The translations under genes and the position numbers were made by a program. Positions 47,021 through 55,243 of a DNA stretch of 64,000 bases are shown here, piece after piece. The stretch is from Methanobrevibacter thaueri (GTDB taxonomy: Archaea; Methanobacteriota; Methanobacteria; Methanobacteriales; Methanobacteriaceae), in assembly GCF_003111625.1 (NCBI RefSeq), contig NZ_MZGS01000016.1, forward strand, positions 164,586 to 228,585, given 5' to 3'. How positions within the stretch are numbered: the stretch's first letter is position 1; each line of letters opens with the position of its first letter. The notes beneath the pieces are model-generated. The model was not told where the DNA came from. It searched no databases and saw only the letters and a list, made by a program, of their open reading frames with translations.

Positions 47021-48613
47021 TTAACTATTATTGCCTTTATTATTACCAGTTCCTGTCATGTATACTGCATTATTCCCATGGGACTGTTTTGCAGTTAAAA
47101 CATTATAACTAACATTACTGTTAGTGACATTATTTAAATAAACTGCAAAAGGACTGTGAGGTGCTCTGACAGTATTATTGGTTATATTGAATTTATGGTC
47201 GCCACTTGTAGGTTGACAGTAACTTATTCCAAATATATAATAACCATTATAAGGTCCTGCAACATTTGTTACATCAATTGTGTTACCAGTTACAGTTGCA
47301 TAACTATCTTGTAATTCCATACCCGATACTAAAGCCCAATTATTGAAACCTGCTCTACCAGTAACATTAATTTTATTATTTTTAACAGTAATGCTAGTTT
47401 GACCTTGACTGTTTTGAGAATAAATACCTAAATTAGGACCATTATTAATAGTTGTAATATTATTATTTGAAATCATCACTCCAGTATGTGGACCAGTCAA
47501 TTGTATACCATAAGCTGCACCAGTACCATTTACAGTAAGGTTACCGCTTTTACTTTTCAAATCAATATTGTTATTATCAATTAATACATTATTACATCTG
47601 TAAATATCAACAGCATACAAGAAATTTGCTTCTTCCACACTAGAAACATTATCTCTTACATAAATTTTATTTCCAGTTACATTACTATTATCTGATTTAA
47701 CAATGATTAATGCACTTAAAGTAGGATAATCACCAGTACGAAGATTAGCTGTTGCATTTAAATTGTTATTTGCAAAGTTGAAACTGTCACAACTTTCCAC
47801 TGCAACTCCTGCAACCATATCAAAATCAATAGTTGGGAATTTTGTTTCATAATCAGTATAATTCACATCTTTTAAAGGCACAGAAACTATAATTGTATTT
47901 CCAACCATATTATTTTTTGATCCACCTTTAACTTTTACAGCATAGTTGTAGTTTGAAGGGTTTGCAAATGTATCTAAATAATAAATTGTATTGTTTGTGA
48001 TTTCTGCATAATTTGCATTCAATAACGCCATTGCATAGAAATCCTTGTTTTCAGGTGCAGTAACATTAATTGTTACATCACTTACATTAATATGACTTGA
48101 TGAAACTGTTAAAACTGAACCTGTTGTAACATTAGGATTAGTAATGAATGTTCCACCTTTAAATACAATATTTGAAGTTACAAAATCAAAACCAATATTA
48201 TTAAATATAGCGTTTGTTGCATCGATTTCAATATTGCTGTTTATCTTGAAGTTTCCGAAAGTTTTATTACTAAAGTTTCCAACAAAGGTTAAATCATGAT
48301 TTGTAAACATGTACCCTGTTGAAGTATCAAAACAAGCACTGTAATTTCCATCTGTAATGATTACGGAATTAGTACTTTGCCTTAAATTACCTTCATCGAC
48401 GTAATTATCAGCTGAATCATCAATCACCTCATCAGCAACTTCTTCAACTGTATCATCGATTGCTACATCATCAACAACATCAGTAACTTCATCTATTGCA
48501 ATGTCATCACTAACGTCATTGACACTGTCTATGTCAGTTGCACTTACTGCACTTACGCAGCAAACAAGCATAACCAACATACTTATAATCAATAATTTAT
48601 TAACTTTTCCCAT
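47021..48613 (-). CDS. Secreted beta-helix adhesin-like protein without anchor
   Basis: 530 residues. Signal peptide (KLLIISMLVMLVCCVSAVSA), an unusual acidic Val/Asp/Glu-rich spacer of about 45 residues (IDEVTDVVDDVAIDDTVEEV), then a parallel beta-helix to the end (NNTIYYLDTF, GNTIIVSVPLKDVNY, SNNNITTINNGPNLGIYSQN). There is no C-terminal membrane helix and no lysine-rich domain. The beta-helix is a clear paralogue of the protein at 32150-34270, sharing PLKDVN, GPNLGIYSQN-type and WALVSGMELQD-type stretches. Loss or absence of the anchor means it should be released, or it may bind through another protein. It is 18 bases upstream of the 47002 gene on the same strand. Confidence 0.8.
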   Translation of the reverse strand: MGKVNKLLIISMLVMLVCCVSAVSATDIDSVNDVSDDIAIDEVTDVVDDVAIDDTVEEVADEVIDDSADNYVDEGNLRQSTNSVIITDGNYSACFDTSTGYMFTNHDLTFVGNFSNKTFGNFKINSNIEIDATNAIFNNIGFDFVTSNIVFKGGTFITNPNVTTGSVLTVSSSHINVSDVTINVTAPENKDFYAMALLNANYAEITNNTIYYLDTFANPSNYNYAVKVKGGSKNNMVGNTIIVSVPLKDVNYTDYETKFPTIDFDMVAGVAVESCDSFNFANNNLNATANLRTGDYPTLSALIIVKSDNSNVTGNKIYVRDNVSSVEEANFLYAVDIYRCNNVLIDNNNIDLKSKSGNLTVNGTGAAYGIQLTGPHTGVMISNNNITTINNGPNLGIYSQNSQGQTSITVKNNKINVTGRAGFNNWALVSGMELQDSYATVTGNTIDVTNVAGPYNGYYIFGISYCQPTSGDHKFNITNNTVRAPHSPFAVYLNNVTNSNVSYNVLTAKQSHGNNAVYMTGTGNNKGNNS

Positions 48614-48716
48614 TTTAACAGCTCACTGTTTACCAATATCTTTTTACAAAAATTTTTTAAAAATTTGTAAAAATTATCGGTTTTTTACAAAAACGAGTCC
48701 CATTCATTCGCCAAAT

Positions 48717-48743
48717 TCTGAGAGATTGTATTAATCTCTCAGA
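48717..48743. repeat. 27-base palindrome, left copy
   Basis: TCTGAGAGATT / AATCTCTCAGA (11 bp perfect stem, 5-base loop GTATT). It differs at one position from the reverse complement of 49448-49474. Confidence 0.6.
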
Positions 48744-49447
48744 TTTTGAAGCTTAATGTGAACCCTTTTGATTAATCCTTAAGCTAATTAATATAAACTT
48801 GAACTAACTTAAAGATTATGTTAGTACAGACAAGTTTAATATCCATACATATAATATTATATGTGTCTTATTAATATATACTTTCTCATTAATCAATTGT
48901 ATTTGAATTTAGTAAATTTGTCCAATCGTGATTTTCAAGCGAATTTTCCTAAAACTGAAAATCAGCAATACTTAAAACGGATTTCAAAAAGAGACAAGTT
49001 AAAATAAAATGCATTCAGATATTCTAGAAAAGAATTATTGTCACCATCCAACTCAAATGCCTGAGTGAAAAATCAACTACACTGGTGTTGGTACCAGCTG
49101 CAAAAAATCACCATATGATCCGCCATTTGACACCACTCAAATAGTGCCATTTTAATCAACCGATCTAAAATCAAATAAAAAGCTTTGATTTACTAATTAT
49201 TAAAGCATAGCTTCTGATTTACCAACATTCCAATTTTTAAAGCCCCATTTTAAAATCAGCCAAAAATCATCACAAAAAAATAAGCGCCATCAAATGTTTA
49301 CAACCTATAAAATCAAAAACGGTAAAACCTAAAATGTTAAAAACAAAAAACAAAAAACGAACAATCGAGATATAACCAAAATACAAGTTCTCAAAACTGA
49401 TTAAGGAATTTAAGAAAACAATCAACTATTAAATGAAGGCCATATCA

Positions 49448-49474
49448 TCTGAGAGATTAATACAATCCCTCAGA
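49448..49474. repeat. 27-base palindrome, right copy (inverted)
   Basis: TCTGAGAGATTAATACAATC followed by CCTCAGA; inverted relative to the copy at 48717-48743. Flanking CA/TG extends the stem to 9 bp. The two copies bracket 0.7 kb of gene-free DNA. Confidence 0.55.
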
Positions 49475-49642
49475 TGCAGCTTTTCTCAATCGAGTGATTG
49501 AATGAAGATTTTTTTCGGAAAAATTATAATGAAGTGGAAATATTATAACTTTATCCAACAATTTTGAAATTAAATAAGATCTGTAAAATAACACATATCT
49601 TACAATTCTACTTTTTTGCCCTTTTAGTATAAATAGCTACCC

Positions 49643-49879
49643 TTATTTTAAAAGTGGGGATTGCCATGAGAAAAATTGACTGACATTTTCAAACATTGAT
49701 AAAACCAAAAGAGCTTTGTGCATGGCCACCAGCATCTGGAGGCACATCAAGTTTTCGTTTAAGAATTTCATACCCCCTGCGTCTTGATCAGGATACTTCT
49801 TGTCATAGAGCATCATGCCTTTTATAAACTGGAGAATAGCAATCCGGTGACACTTGAAATTCTTTAAGGAGTTTAGGTT
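49643..49879 (-). pseudogene. Gene debris left of the RhuM gene
   Basis: The minus strand has a 78-codon open frame with no start signal (CHRIAILQFIKGMMLYDKKY, later NENLMCLQMLVAMHKALLVL) ending at 49643. A second frame in the same DNA (RRRGYEILKRKLDVPPDAGG) also looks protein-like, so I cannot tell which was the real one. The left direct repeat lies within it. It appears to be a piece of a lost gene. Family not recognised. Confidence 0.3.
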
Positions 49880-49886
49880 TTAGTGG
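49829..49886 (+). repeat. Direct repeat flanking the RhuM gene, left copy
   Basis: CTGGAGAATA (49829-49838), then after 15 bases TTGAAATTCTTTAAGGAGTT and TAGGTTTTAGTGG (49854-49886). The right copy at 51054-51112 has the same two blocks in the same order; the second block matches at 31 of 33 positions. Confidence 0.6.
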
Positions 49887-50014
49887 TTGATATTTAAGAT
49901 ACCGGCATTGATAATTATATATGCAAAAAATTACTTTTCAACTGCTCTCTCTAATCTTTTATATACATTATAAACCTACTTATTATTATATCAATTAGAC
50001 GCAGGAGCTTGAAT

Positions 50015-51046
50015 ATGAATAATGAAATTGTAAAAACATTATTGTATACCAGTGAGGATGGAGCAGTAGCCATAAATGTAATTATTGATTCTGAAAATGA
50101 CACAATGTGGACTACACAAAAAACCATGGCAGAATTGTTCGGTAAAAATATCAAAACCATAAGCAAACATTTAACTAATATTTTTGAGTCCGAAGAGTTG
50201 GTAAAATCAGAAGTTACCTTCAATCCGAACGATTCCACTAATAGTGGAATCGTTATTATAAATCCCGATGCGAAGACACAGCCAATATTATACAACCTTG
50301 ATGCCATAATCTCAGTCGGCTATCGTGTAAACAGCAAACAGGCAACACACTTTCGCAGATGGGCGACAGGCGTGCTTAAGGAGTATATTGTAAAAGGTTT
50401 TGCACTGGATGACGAGTTATTAAAAAAAGGCACAAGATTCGGGAAAGATTACTTTGACCACTTGCTTTCAAGAATCCGTGAAATACGTGCTTCAGAGAGA
50501 AGATTCAATCAAAAAATCACTGATTTGTATGCGACAAGCGCCGATTACAATCTGGATGCCGATGAAACAAAAGACTTCTTTGCCACAGTGCAGAACATGC
50601 TCCTATTTGCCATAACCGGCCAGACCGCCGCTGAAATCATAAAATCCCGAAGCAATAAAAACAAGCTTAACATGGGCCTGACAACATGGGAAGATGCACC
50701 TCATGGAAAAATCCTGCAGGCAGATGTGGTAATATCAAAAAACTACTTAAACGAAATGGAACTGGATTCATTAAATACTCTGGTTGACGGTTTTTTAACA
50801 TTGGCAGAAACAAGGGCAAATTCCCAAAAACCAACATTCATGAAAGACTGGAAAACATTGCTTTACGGATATCTTGAATTAAGCCAACTGCCACTACTTG
50901 AAGGAAAAGGTAAAGTTTCAGCTGTTGAAGCCAAAGTCCATGCGATTAATGAGTATAAGGAATTTAGAATAGATCAGGATAGAAATTATGAATCTGATTT
51001 TGATAACCTGATTAAGTCCATTAAACGACTGGAAGGTAAAAAATAA
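50015..51046 (+). CDS. RhuM-family protein
   Basis: The start is ATG 50015, with AGGAG (50003-50007) seven bases upstream; TTG 50009 is less likely. 343 residues. The N-terminal half carries the RhuM signature: TMWTTQKTMAELFG, TISKHLTNIFESEEL, YNLDAIISVGYRVNSKQATH and FRRWATGVLKEYIVKGFALD, a KilA-N/Bro-like DNA-binding type arrangement. The C-terminal half (about 170-343) includes a helical Fic/DOC-associated-like region (ATSADYNLDADETKDFFATV). RhuM was named in a Salmonella pathogenicity island; homologues are common in mobile or defence contexts and the biochemical role is unknown. Here it stands alone between degenerate direct repeats, which suggests it arrived as a unit. Confidence 0.85.
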   Translation: MNNEIVKTLLYTSEDGAVAINVIIDSENDTMWTTQKTMAELFGKNIKTISKHLTNIFESEELVKSEVTFNPNDSTNSGIVIINPDAKTQPILYNLDAIISVGYRVNSKQATHFRRWATGVLKEYIVKGFALDDELLKKGTRFGKDYFDHLLSRIREIRASERRFNQKITDLYATSADYNLDADETKDFFATVQNMLLFAITGQTAAEIIKSRSNKNKLNMGLTTWEDAPHGKILQADVVISKNYLNEMELDSLNTLVDGFLTLAETRANSQKPTFMKDWKTLLYGYLELSQLPLLEGKGKVSAVEAKVHAINEYKEFRIDQDRNYESDFDNLIKSIKRLEGKK

Positions 51047-51053
51047 TACATAT

Positions 51054-51112
51054 CTGGAGAATACTCCTCCCCAGATACTTTTGAAATTCTTTAATGAGTT
51101 AGGTTTTAGTGG
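51054..51112 (+). repeat. Direct repeat flanking the RhuM gene, right copy
   Basis: CTGGAGAATA (51054-51063), then TTGAAATTCTTTAATGAGTT and AGGTTTTAGTGG (51081-51112). The first block also forms a stem with CCAGATA (51071-51077) that could terminate the RhuM transcript. Confidence 0.6.
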
Positions 51113-51251
51113 GCACGACTTATATGTAATTTCTGGAAAATTGAGAGATATTTATAAAATATGCTCTTTAAAGACATGATTATGCATAATTATTTAAATG
51201 AGCATCTAACAAAAATGAGATTATAGACTAAGCATTTTAAGAGGTGATTTC

Positions 51252-51398
51252 ATGGCAAGACCAATCGCTAAAACTCCAATCTTTGAAGGTAAAGATGCAG
51301 TTGCTGTTTTAAAAGAAATGAAAGAAACACCCACAAAGGAAGATGAAGAGTTTTCAAAAGAAATCAGAAATCAGAGAATTGTTTTATTCTCAAGATAA
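51252..51398 (+). CDS. Small antitoxin-like protein
   Basis: 48 residues: MARPIAKTPIFEGKDAVAVL, then KEMKETPTKEDEEFSK and a basic end. The ribosome site GAGGTGA precedes the ATG at a good distance. The pattern MAxx(I/V)xxTPxxxGxDA is seen in small proteins paired with toxins in many prokaryotes; a second copy of the pattern lies at 55244-55393 on the other strand. No toxin gene follows on the same strand here. Antitoxin function is inference. Confidence 0.6.
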   Translation: MARPIAKTPIFEGKDAVAVLKEMKETPTKEDEEFSKEIRNQRIVLFSR

Positions 51399-51435
51399 TA
51401 TTTTTTTTCTAAACTCAATGAAAAAATCCTTTTAA

Positions 51436-51699
51436 TCATGAACTGAATCTTGATTGTTTTTCCTGCCAATCTAAATGAAACGATTTTTTTATCAAAAATC
51501 CCGGCAATTGGGAAAAATCAGTCAATATGCCTGATTTTATCAATTGAGTATTTTTTTCTAATTTTTCAATGAAATATTTAAATGAATTATTCCTTTTGGT
51601 TGCCAAATCAAAATCAAATGATTTAGAAATTTCTTTCATTAAATCAATGCGAGAGTCAATACGACTATATATAAACATATCATTATATAATGAATTCAC
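51436..51699 (-). CDS. Hypothetical protein or gene fragment
   Basis: An 87-residue frame from GTG 51699 (or 80 residues from ATG 51678) with protein-like composition: MFIYSRIDSRIDLMKEISKS, FKYFIEKLEKNTQLIKSG. There is no ribosome site. Directly upstream, in a different frame, lies another protein-like tail, so the DNA may be a frameshifted remnant of one gene. I do not recognise the family. Given the gene debris around it, a fragment is as likely as a functional gene. Confidence 0.3.
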   Translation of the reverse strand: MNSLYNDMFIYSRIDSRIDLMKEISKSFDFDLATKRNNSFKYFIEKLEKNTQLIKSGILTDFSQLPGFLIKKSFHLDWQEKQSRFSS

Positions 51700-52291
51700 T
51701 GGAAAATCTTTTTTAAATGCTCATAGACAGCCCAGCTAAAAAATAACTGATTGCATGATGTGAAACTAAATTTTTCAAATGATTGTTAATTAAAATTTCT
51801 CAATGTCACTATTATGAATCCAATCACAGTACTTTTCAATAGCTACACTAACAATGACATCAATAATATGTATGTTACAACATACAAAATCCAACTATCC
51901 TAACATGAAAAAGGCCTATAAACTGTAATATATAAGCCCATCGAGTTGACTGTGGAAAATTAATTATGAACGGCAGAAGCCATCAATATGACTACTTTTG
52001 AAAAATATTTGATTCCCCACAATACCAAAGTAGAAACTAATCATAAGTAGGCATTAATGCAAAAAAACAATTTATAATATTCTATATCAAGTTATCTTCA
52101 TTCTTTGAGTCCGCATGACCCCGTATAATCACAGGGACACTCGAATATAAGACAACAGCCATGATAAAACCATTTACAAAACATATTATTCATTCCTCTA
52201 ATCTAATTTATTACATTAATACTTAATAATATTACTGATTTGTTCCTAATCAGCATTCATGAAAAATAAGCTGTCCATCTCTGAGGGACTG

Positions 52292-52316
52292 TTGCGACGA
52301 ATGAAATGAGTCGCAA
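52292..52316. other. GC-rich hairpin 1 of a possible structured element
   Basis: TTGCGAC (52292-52298) pairs perfectly with GTCGCAA (52310-52316) around an 11-base loop. It lies 40 bases left of a stronger hairpin, in otherwise AT-rich DNA. Confidence 0.4.
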
Positions 52317-52355
52317 TGGATATAGGAAGAAATAATTAATATTGTCAGATTTTAA

Positions 52356-52380
52356 GAACCGACCGTTTACCGGTCGGTTC
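52356..52380. other. GC-rich hairpin 2 of a possible structured element
   Basis: GAACCGACCG (52356-52365) pairs perfectly with CGGTCGGTTC (52371-52380) around TTTAC. This is the most GC-rich stem in the window's non-coding DNA. It is not next to a stop codon in a terminator position and has no T-run. A further stem TATAGCT/AGCTATA (about 52469-52495) overlaps the stop codon of the minus-strand phage-like gene. Confidence 0.5.
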
Positions 52381-52490
52381 GAGGGTTAAGTTTTGTTAAT
52401 TTCAAGGGAAAGCAAAAACACTTCCCCTCAAATATAAACAACGAGCAAATAAATGAAAGTATAGCTCCAGTGCAAAAGACACCTTCACAG

Positions 52491-53441
52491 CTATATTTTG
52501 GTTCTGTTAAATCCCATATCCTTCAATATCCTATTGTATTCCTCACGGGTTGTAAATGAAGGAGCGTTTTCATCTCCGGCAGATCCGGTTTCACCAATAT
52601 CGCTTGAGTTTTGAGGGTTGCGTCCGCCCGGAGTTGAAATGTCATTGGTGGCTTCAATTTTTATTCTTCTCTCGGCCAGCTTCTCCATAAGCTCCATGTC
52701 AACGTCCCCAGTGAGTAGCTTATCTATAATCTCCTTGTCCTGTGCGTTTTCATTATAGTTGAAATTATATTTTGCTTCGTACTCCTTTATTTTCCTTTCG
52801 TTTTCATGTTTTCTAAGTTCAGACAGCTCCTTTAGGATATCCTCCTTATTGTTTATGAATTCCTTGTTTTCCTCTATGGATTTTTTTATCTTGTCATACT
52901 TTTTGGATTCCTTTTTTAAGGTGGTTATCTCATCCTGCAGCTTTCCGATTTCCGCATCCTTTCCCTTGAGTTTTTCAAGCAAAAGATTGGTTGTCACATT
53001 TGCGTCCTGGTTTTCAACTTCAGGAGGCTCAGGATTTGCGGTTTCACCGGCCTCTCCAGTCTCACCAGTTATTTCAGAATTCAGCAAAGTCATTTTTCTT
53101 GGGTTTTTGGTTACGCCAACATCTATTAAGCTCATAGTATCAATTCCAAATGAATCTCCGTTATCTTTCAGTAAAACATCAACTTTAGGTGACAGGCCTT
53201 TGCCCTTCATGTCAAGCTCATCCGGAAGGTCAATGAACAGCTTTCCCTTATCCTCTTCAAACACGATATTGTTTCCAATGCCTATGTAGACCTTGTCGTG
53301 CTCTGAGGTTAAAGGGATTCCTCCACGGTAGTTTTCAGCAATCTGTCTTAAATCATCACTTGTCCATTTGACAGGTTTGTTGAGACGCCTGTCCAGATCC
53401 GAATAGTCATACAGTCCGACTTCAAAAAGTTCATGTTTCAT
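52491..53441 (-). CDS. Phage capsid protease/scaffold-like protein
   Basis: 316 residues. The first 120 (GGIPLTSEHDKVYIG, KGKGLSPKVDVLL, GIDTMSLIDVGVTKNPRKMT) resemble prohead-protease domains of the DUF2213 type, with H48 and S84 in positions suitable for the catalytic pair. A Gly/Glu/Pro linker (GETGEAGETANPEPPEVENQ) leads to a long charged coiled coil (about 155-270), which would be the scaffolding part, and a short tail (FTTREEYNRILKDMGF). Fusion of maturation protease and scaffold is common in tailed viruses. No capsid, portal or terminase gene is next to it, so it is an orphan. The IS element starts 94 bases upstream. Confidence 0.6.
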   Translation of the reverse strand: MKHELFEVGLYDYSDLDRRLNKPVKWTSDDLRQIAENYRGGIPLTSEHDKVYIGIGNNIVFEEDKGKLFIDLPDELDMKGKGLSPKVDVLLKDNGDSFGIDTMSLIDVGVTKNPRKMTLLNSEITGETGEAGETANPEPPEVENQDANVTTNLLLEKLKGKDAEIGKLQDEITTLKKESKKYDKIKKSIEENKEFINNKEDILKELSELRKHENERKIKEYEAKYNFNYNENAQDKEIIDKLLTGDVDMELMEKLAERRIKIEATNDISTPGGRNPQNSSDIGETGSAGDENAPSFTTREEYNRILKDMGFNRTKI

Positions 53442-53526
53442 GTTATCACATTTTATTATAATATTTATTATATAATTTATTACTTATTTTATATTAACTT
53501 TTATTATATTTTTTGTGTGATAGTAG

Positions 53527-53534
53527 AGGAAAAT
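53527..53534. repeat. Target site duplication, left
   Basis: AGGAAAAT directly abuts the left inverted repeat of the IS; the identical octamer is at 54916-54923. Confidence 0.85.
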
Positions 53535-54915
53535 GAGTCTGTAAAATTTTATAGGCTTTTTTAAAATTTAATTTTTTACACTTGAAGTTTCACTTCGATG
53601 AAAATTCATTCTAATTTTTCTTTAATTTTAATATAAATTGTTAAAAAATAGTAAATTACTTAAATAAGTGAGGACAAATAATAATTTATGACCAAACAAA
53701 TCGTATCTGCCCTCAATAGTAATATAGACTTTATACAACTTAAACTTTACGATTTTTCTGATGAAAAAATTGATCAAGAAAAAATCATTTCAGAAAGACT
53801 AAATAAAAGTCCTAAAATTGAAAATACAAATCAAAAGCTATTTTTAGATGAAAATAATACTTTTAAATATGATAATCCTATTTGTCCAGTTTGTGGAAGT
53901 CATAAAATAATTAAAAAAGGCACTATAACAAAAAACAAACAAAATATCAATGGAAAAACCACAGAATTTAAAGAACAGCAATATCAGTGCAAAAAATGTG
54001 GAAAAAAATTTGGAATATACAATAATCCATTAATTGGTGAACATAAACAATTTTTACAAGAAATAATAGATAAAATTCCAGGAATAATGAAAATAGGATA
54101 CCAATCACTTCGTAAAATAAGTAAATACTTTGAAATATTTCTTGGAATTCGAATATCTCACCAAACAATCAAGAACTGGTCCAACAAAAATCATGAAGAA
54201 ACAATCAATAATGAAGAATTTGAATATTCTGGCTACTATTTGTATGATGAGCAATTTTTAAGACTTAATGGAGTTAGACATTACAGATTAACTTTATTTG
54301 ATGCAATACTTAATATTCCGGTCTCAGAAAGAATAGTTCGCCGCAGAATACCGAAAAATACTAAAAAATTTATCTTAGATTCAACGGTATATAAACCATT
54401 TATATGCTTAACAACTGATTTATTTCCTATGTATCGTAACATAGCTGATGAAATAGGTGTTAATCATCAATTATGCACATTTCATTTGTTTCAAACAATA
54501 CATCACAAATTAAAAGTGTATTGCAGAAGAAACAAGATTAATGGAAAAGAAAGAGATTATATCTATGAAAACGCGCAGGAATTAAAAGATTGTTTTAGAC
54601 AAAACTCAACAAAAGAAGCAATAGAAAAATTTAAACAATATTTACAAAATTATATGGCCATACCAGTAGTATTAAAAGATTTTATAAGAAAACACATCAT
54701 AAATCACTTTCACAGATATGTACAGCACTTAGATGATGAAAATATTGAAAGAACATCCAATAAAGTCGAAAATTACTACAGACAAACCAATCCAGAAATA
54801 ATTAAGAAATTATACAAGACTAAAAATGGAATTCTAACATTTTTAGACTACCAAATGGAAAATTGGACCGAAAAACATCTAAAAATAAAATAAGCCTATA
54901 AAATTTTACAGACTC
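53535..54915 (+). mobile_element. Complete insertion sequence, 1381 bp, with 24-bp inverted repeats
   Basis: Perfect inverted repeats of 24 bp (53535-53558 and 54892-54915; left end GAGTCTGTAAAATTTTATAG then GCTT) bound one transposase gene, and an 8-bp duplication AGGAAAAT flanks the element. Intact ends and perfect duplication point to a recent insertion. The stop codon of the transposase overlaps the right repeat. IS family is not assigned with certainty; 8-bp duplications occur in IS6, ISL3 and in ISM1 of Methanobrevibacter smithii. Confidence 0.92.
53688..54893 (+). CDS. DDE transposase with N-terminal zinc ribbon
   Basis: 401 residues. A zinc ribbon (CPVCGSHKIIKKG, then QYQCKKCGKKFG) at about 65-110 is followed by a helix-turn-helix region (MKIGYQSLRKISKYFEIFLG, ISHQTIKNWSNK). 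The catalytic core shows a first Asp in GYYLYDEQFLRLNG, a second in LTTDLFPMYRNI followed by HQLCTFHLFQTIHHKLK, and a likely Glu in NKVENYYRQTNPEI near the end. The architecture is like IS6/IS240-type or related archaeal DDE transposases but longer than typical IS6 enzymes. The frame is intact, so the element may still move. Confidence 0.88.
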   Translation: MTKQIVSALNSNIDFIQLKLYDFSDEKIDQEKIISERLNKSPKIENTNQKLFLDENNTFKYDNPICPVCGSHKIIKKGTITKNKQNINGKTTEFKEQQYQCKKCGKKFGIYNNPLIGEHKQFLQEIIDKIPGIMKIGYQSLRKISKYFEIFLGIRISHQTIKNWSNKNHEETINNEEFEYSGYYLYDEQFLRLNGVRHYRLTLFDAILNIPVSERIVRRRIPKNTKKFILDSTVYKPFICLTTDLFPMYRNIADEIGVNHQLCTFHLFQTIHHKLKVYCRRNKINGKERDYIYENAQELKDCFRQNSTKEAIEKFKQYLQNYMAIPVVLKDFIRKHIINHFHRYVQHLDDENIERTSNKVENYYRQTNPEIIKKLYKTKNGILTFLDYQMENWTEKHLKIK

Positions 54916-54923
54916 AGGAAAAT
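54916..54923. repeat. Target site duplication, right
   Basis: AGGAAAAT directly after the right inverted repeat, identical to 53527-53534. Confidence 0.85.
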
Positions 54924-55243
54924 ATTAAAAAAAATAAGTTGTTAAATTAATTTTAATCTCAAAAAATGTTTTAAAAATTATGAATCAGAAAAAATATCAT
55001 GAATTTTTAGACATGATAAAAAAAAATAAAGTTGTAAAAATAGCATATGGAAAATTACAATCATTTTTATGAATTATTGAAGAACCCATATATCACCTAA
55101 TTCGCCCCTCGTCGAGACAAGGATATACAGGTGAAACTTTCCCATGAAAATTTTTACCTTCAAATAAACTATGCCAGTAAGATATCTCGATCCGTTTTAA
55201 TAAAAAATGAAAATAATCTATGTACAATTAAAAAAAAAAGAAG
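54924..55243. other. Intergenic region right of the IS
   Basis: AT-rich. A 30-codon frame at 54980-55072 is too short and lacks a ribosome site. A small CG-rich patch (CGCCCCTCGTCGAG near 55104-55117) stands out. No gene or strong hairpin seen. Confidence 0.4.

Larger units (their letters stand above)
48614..50014. other. 1.4-kb gene-poor region with palindromes and gene debris
   Basis: No intact gene is visible. It contains two related 27-base palindromes in opposite orientation (48717-48743, 49448-49474), a degenerate minus-strand frame (49643-49879), and the left copy of a direct repeat (49829-49886). The rest is AT-rich DNA with scattered stops, consistent with decayed mobile DNA. Confidence 0.55.
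51399..52490. other. 1.1-kb gene-poor region with palindromes and GC-rich hairpins
   Basis: Holds a doubtful minus-strand frame (51436-51699), a short protein-tail remnant in another frame just beside it (about 51700-51790, minus, ending ...SWAVYEHLKKIFQ), a palindrome GTATGTTACAACATAC at 51870-51885, and hairpins at 52292-52316 and 52356-52380. Otherwise nothing recognisable. Confidence 0.5.

Noticed and set aside
32150..48613. The surface-protein cluster as a single provirus or biosynthetic island
   Set aside because: Apart from one integrase there are no replication, packaging or enzymatic genes in it; tandem adhesin-like genes are usual in Methanobrevibacter.
52356..52390. GGTTCGA near 52376 looked like a tRNA T-loop
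   Set aside because: No cloverleaf can be built around it; it is one arm of a perfect 10-bp hairpin.
54980..55072. 30-codon frame (MNQKKYHEFLDMIKKN...) right of the IS
   Set aside because: No ribosome site, very short, AT-rich context; cannot be supported as a gene.
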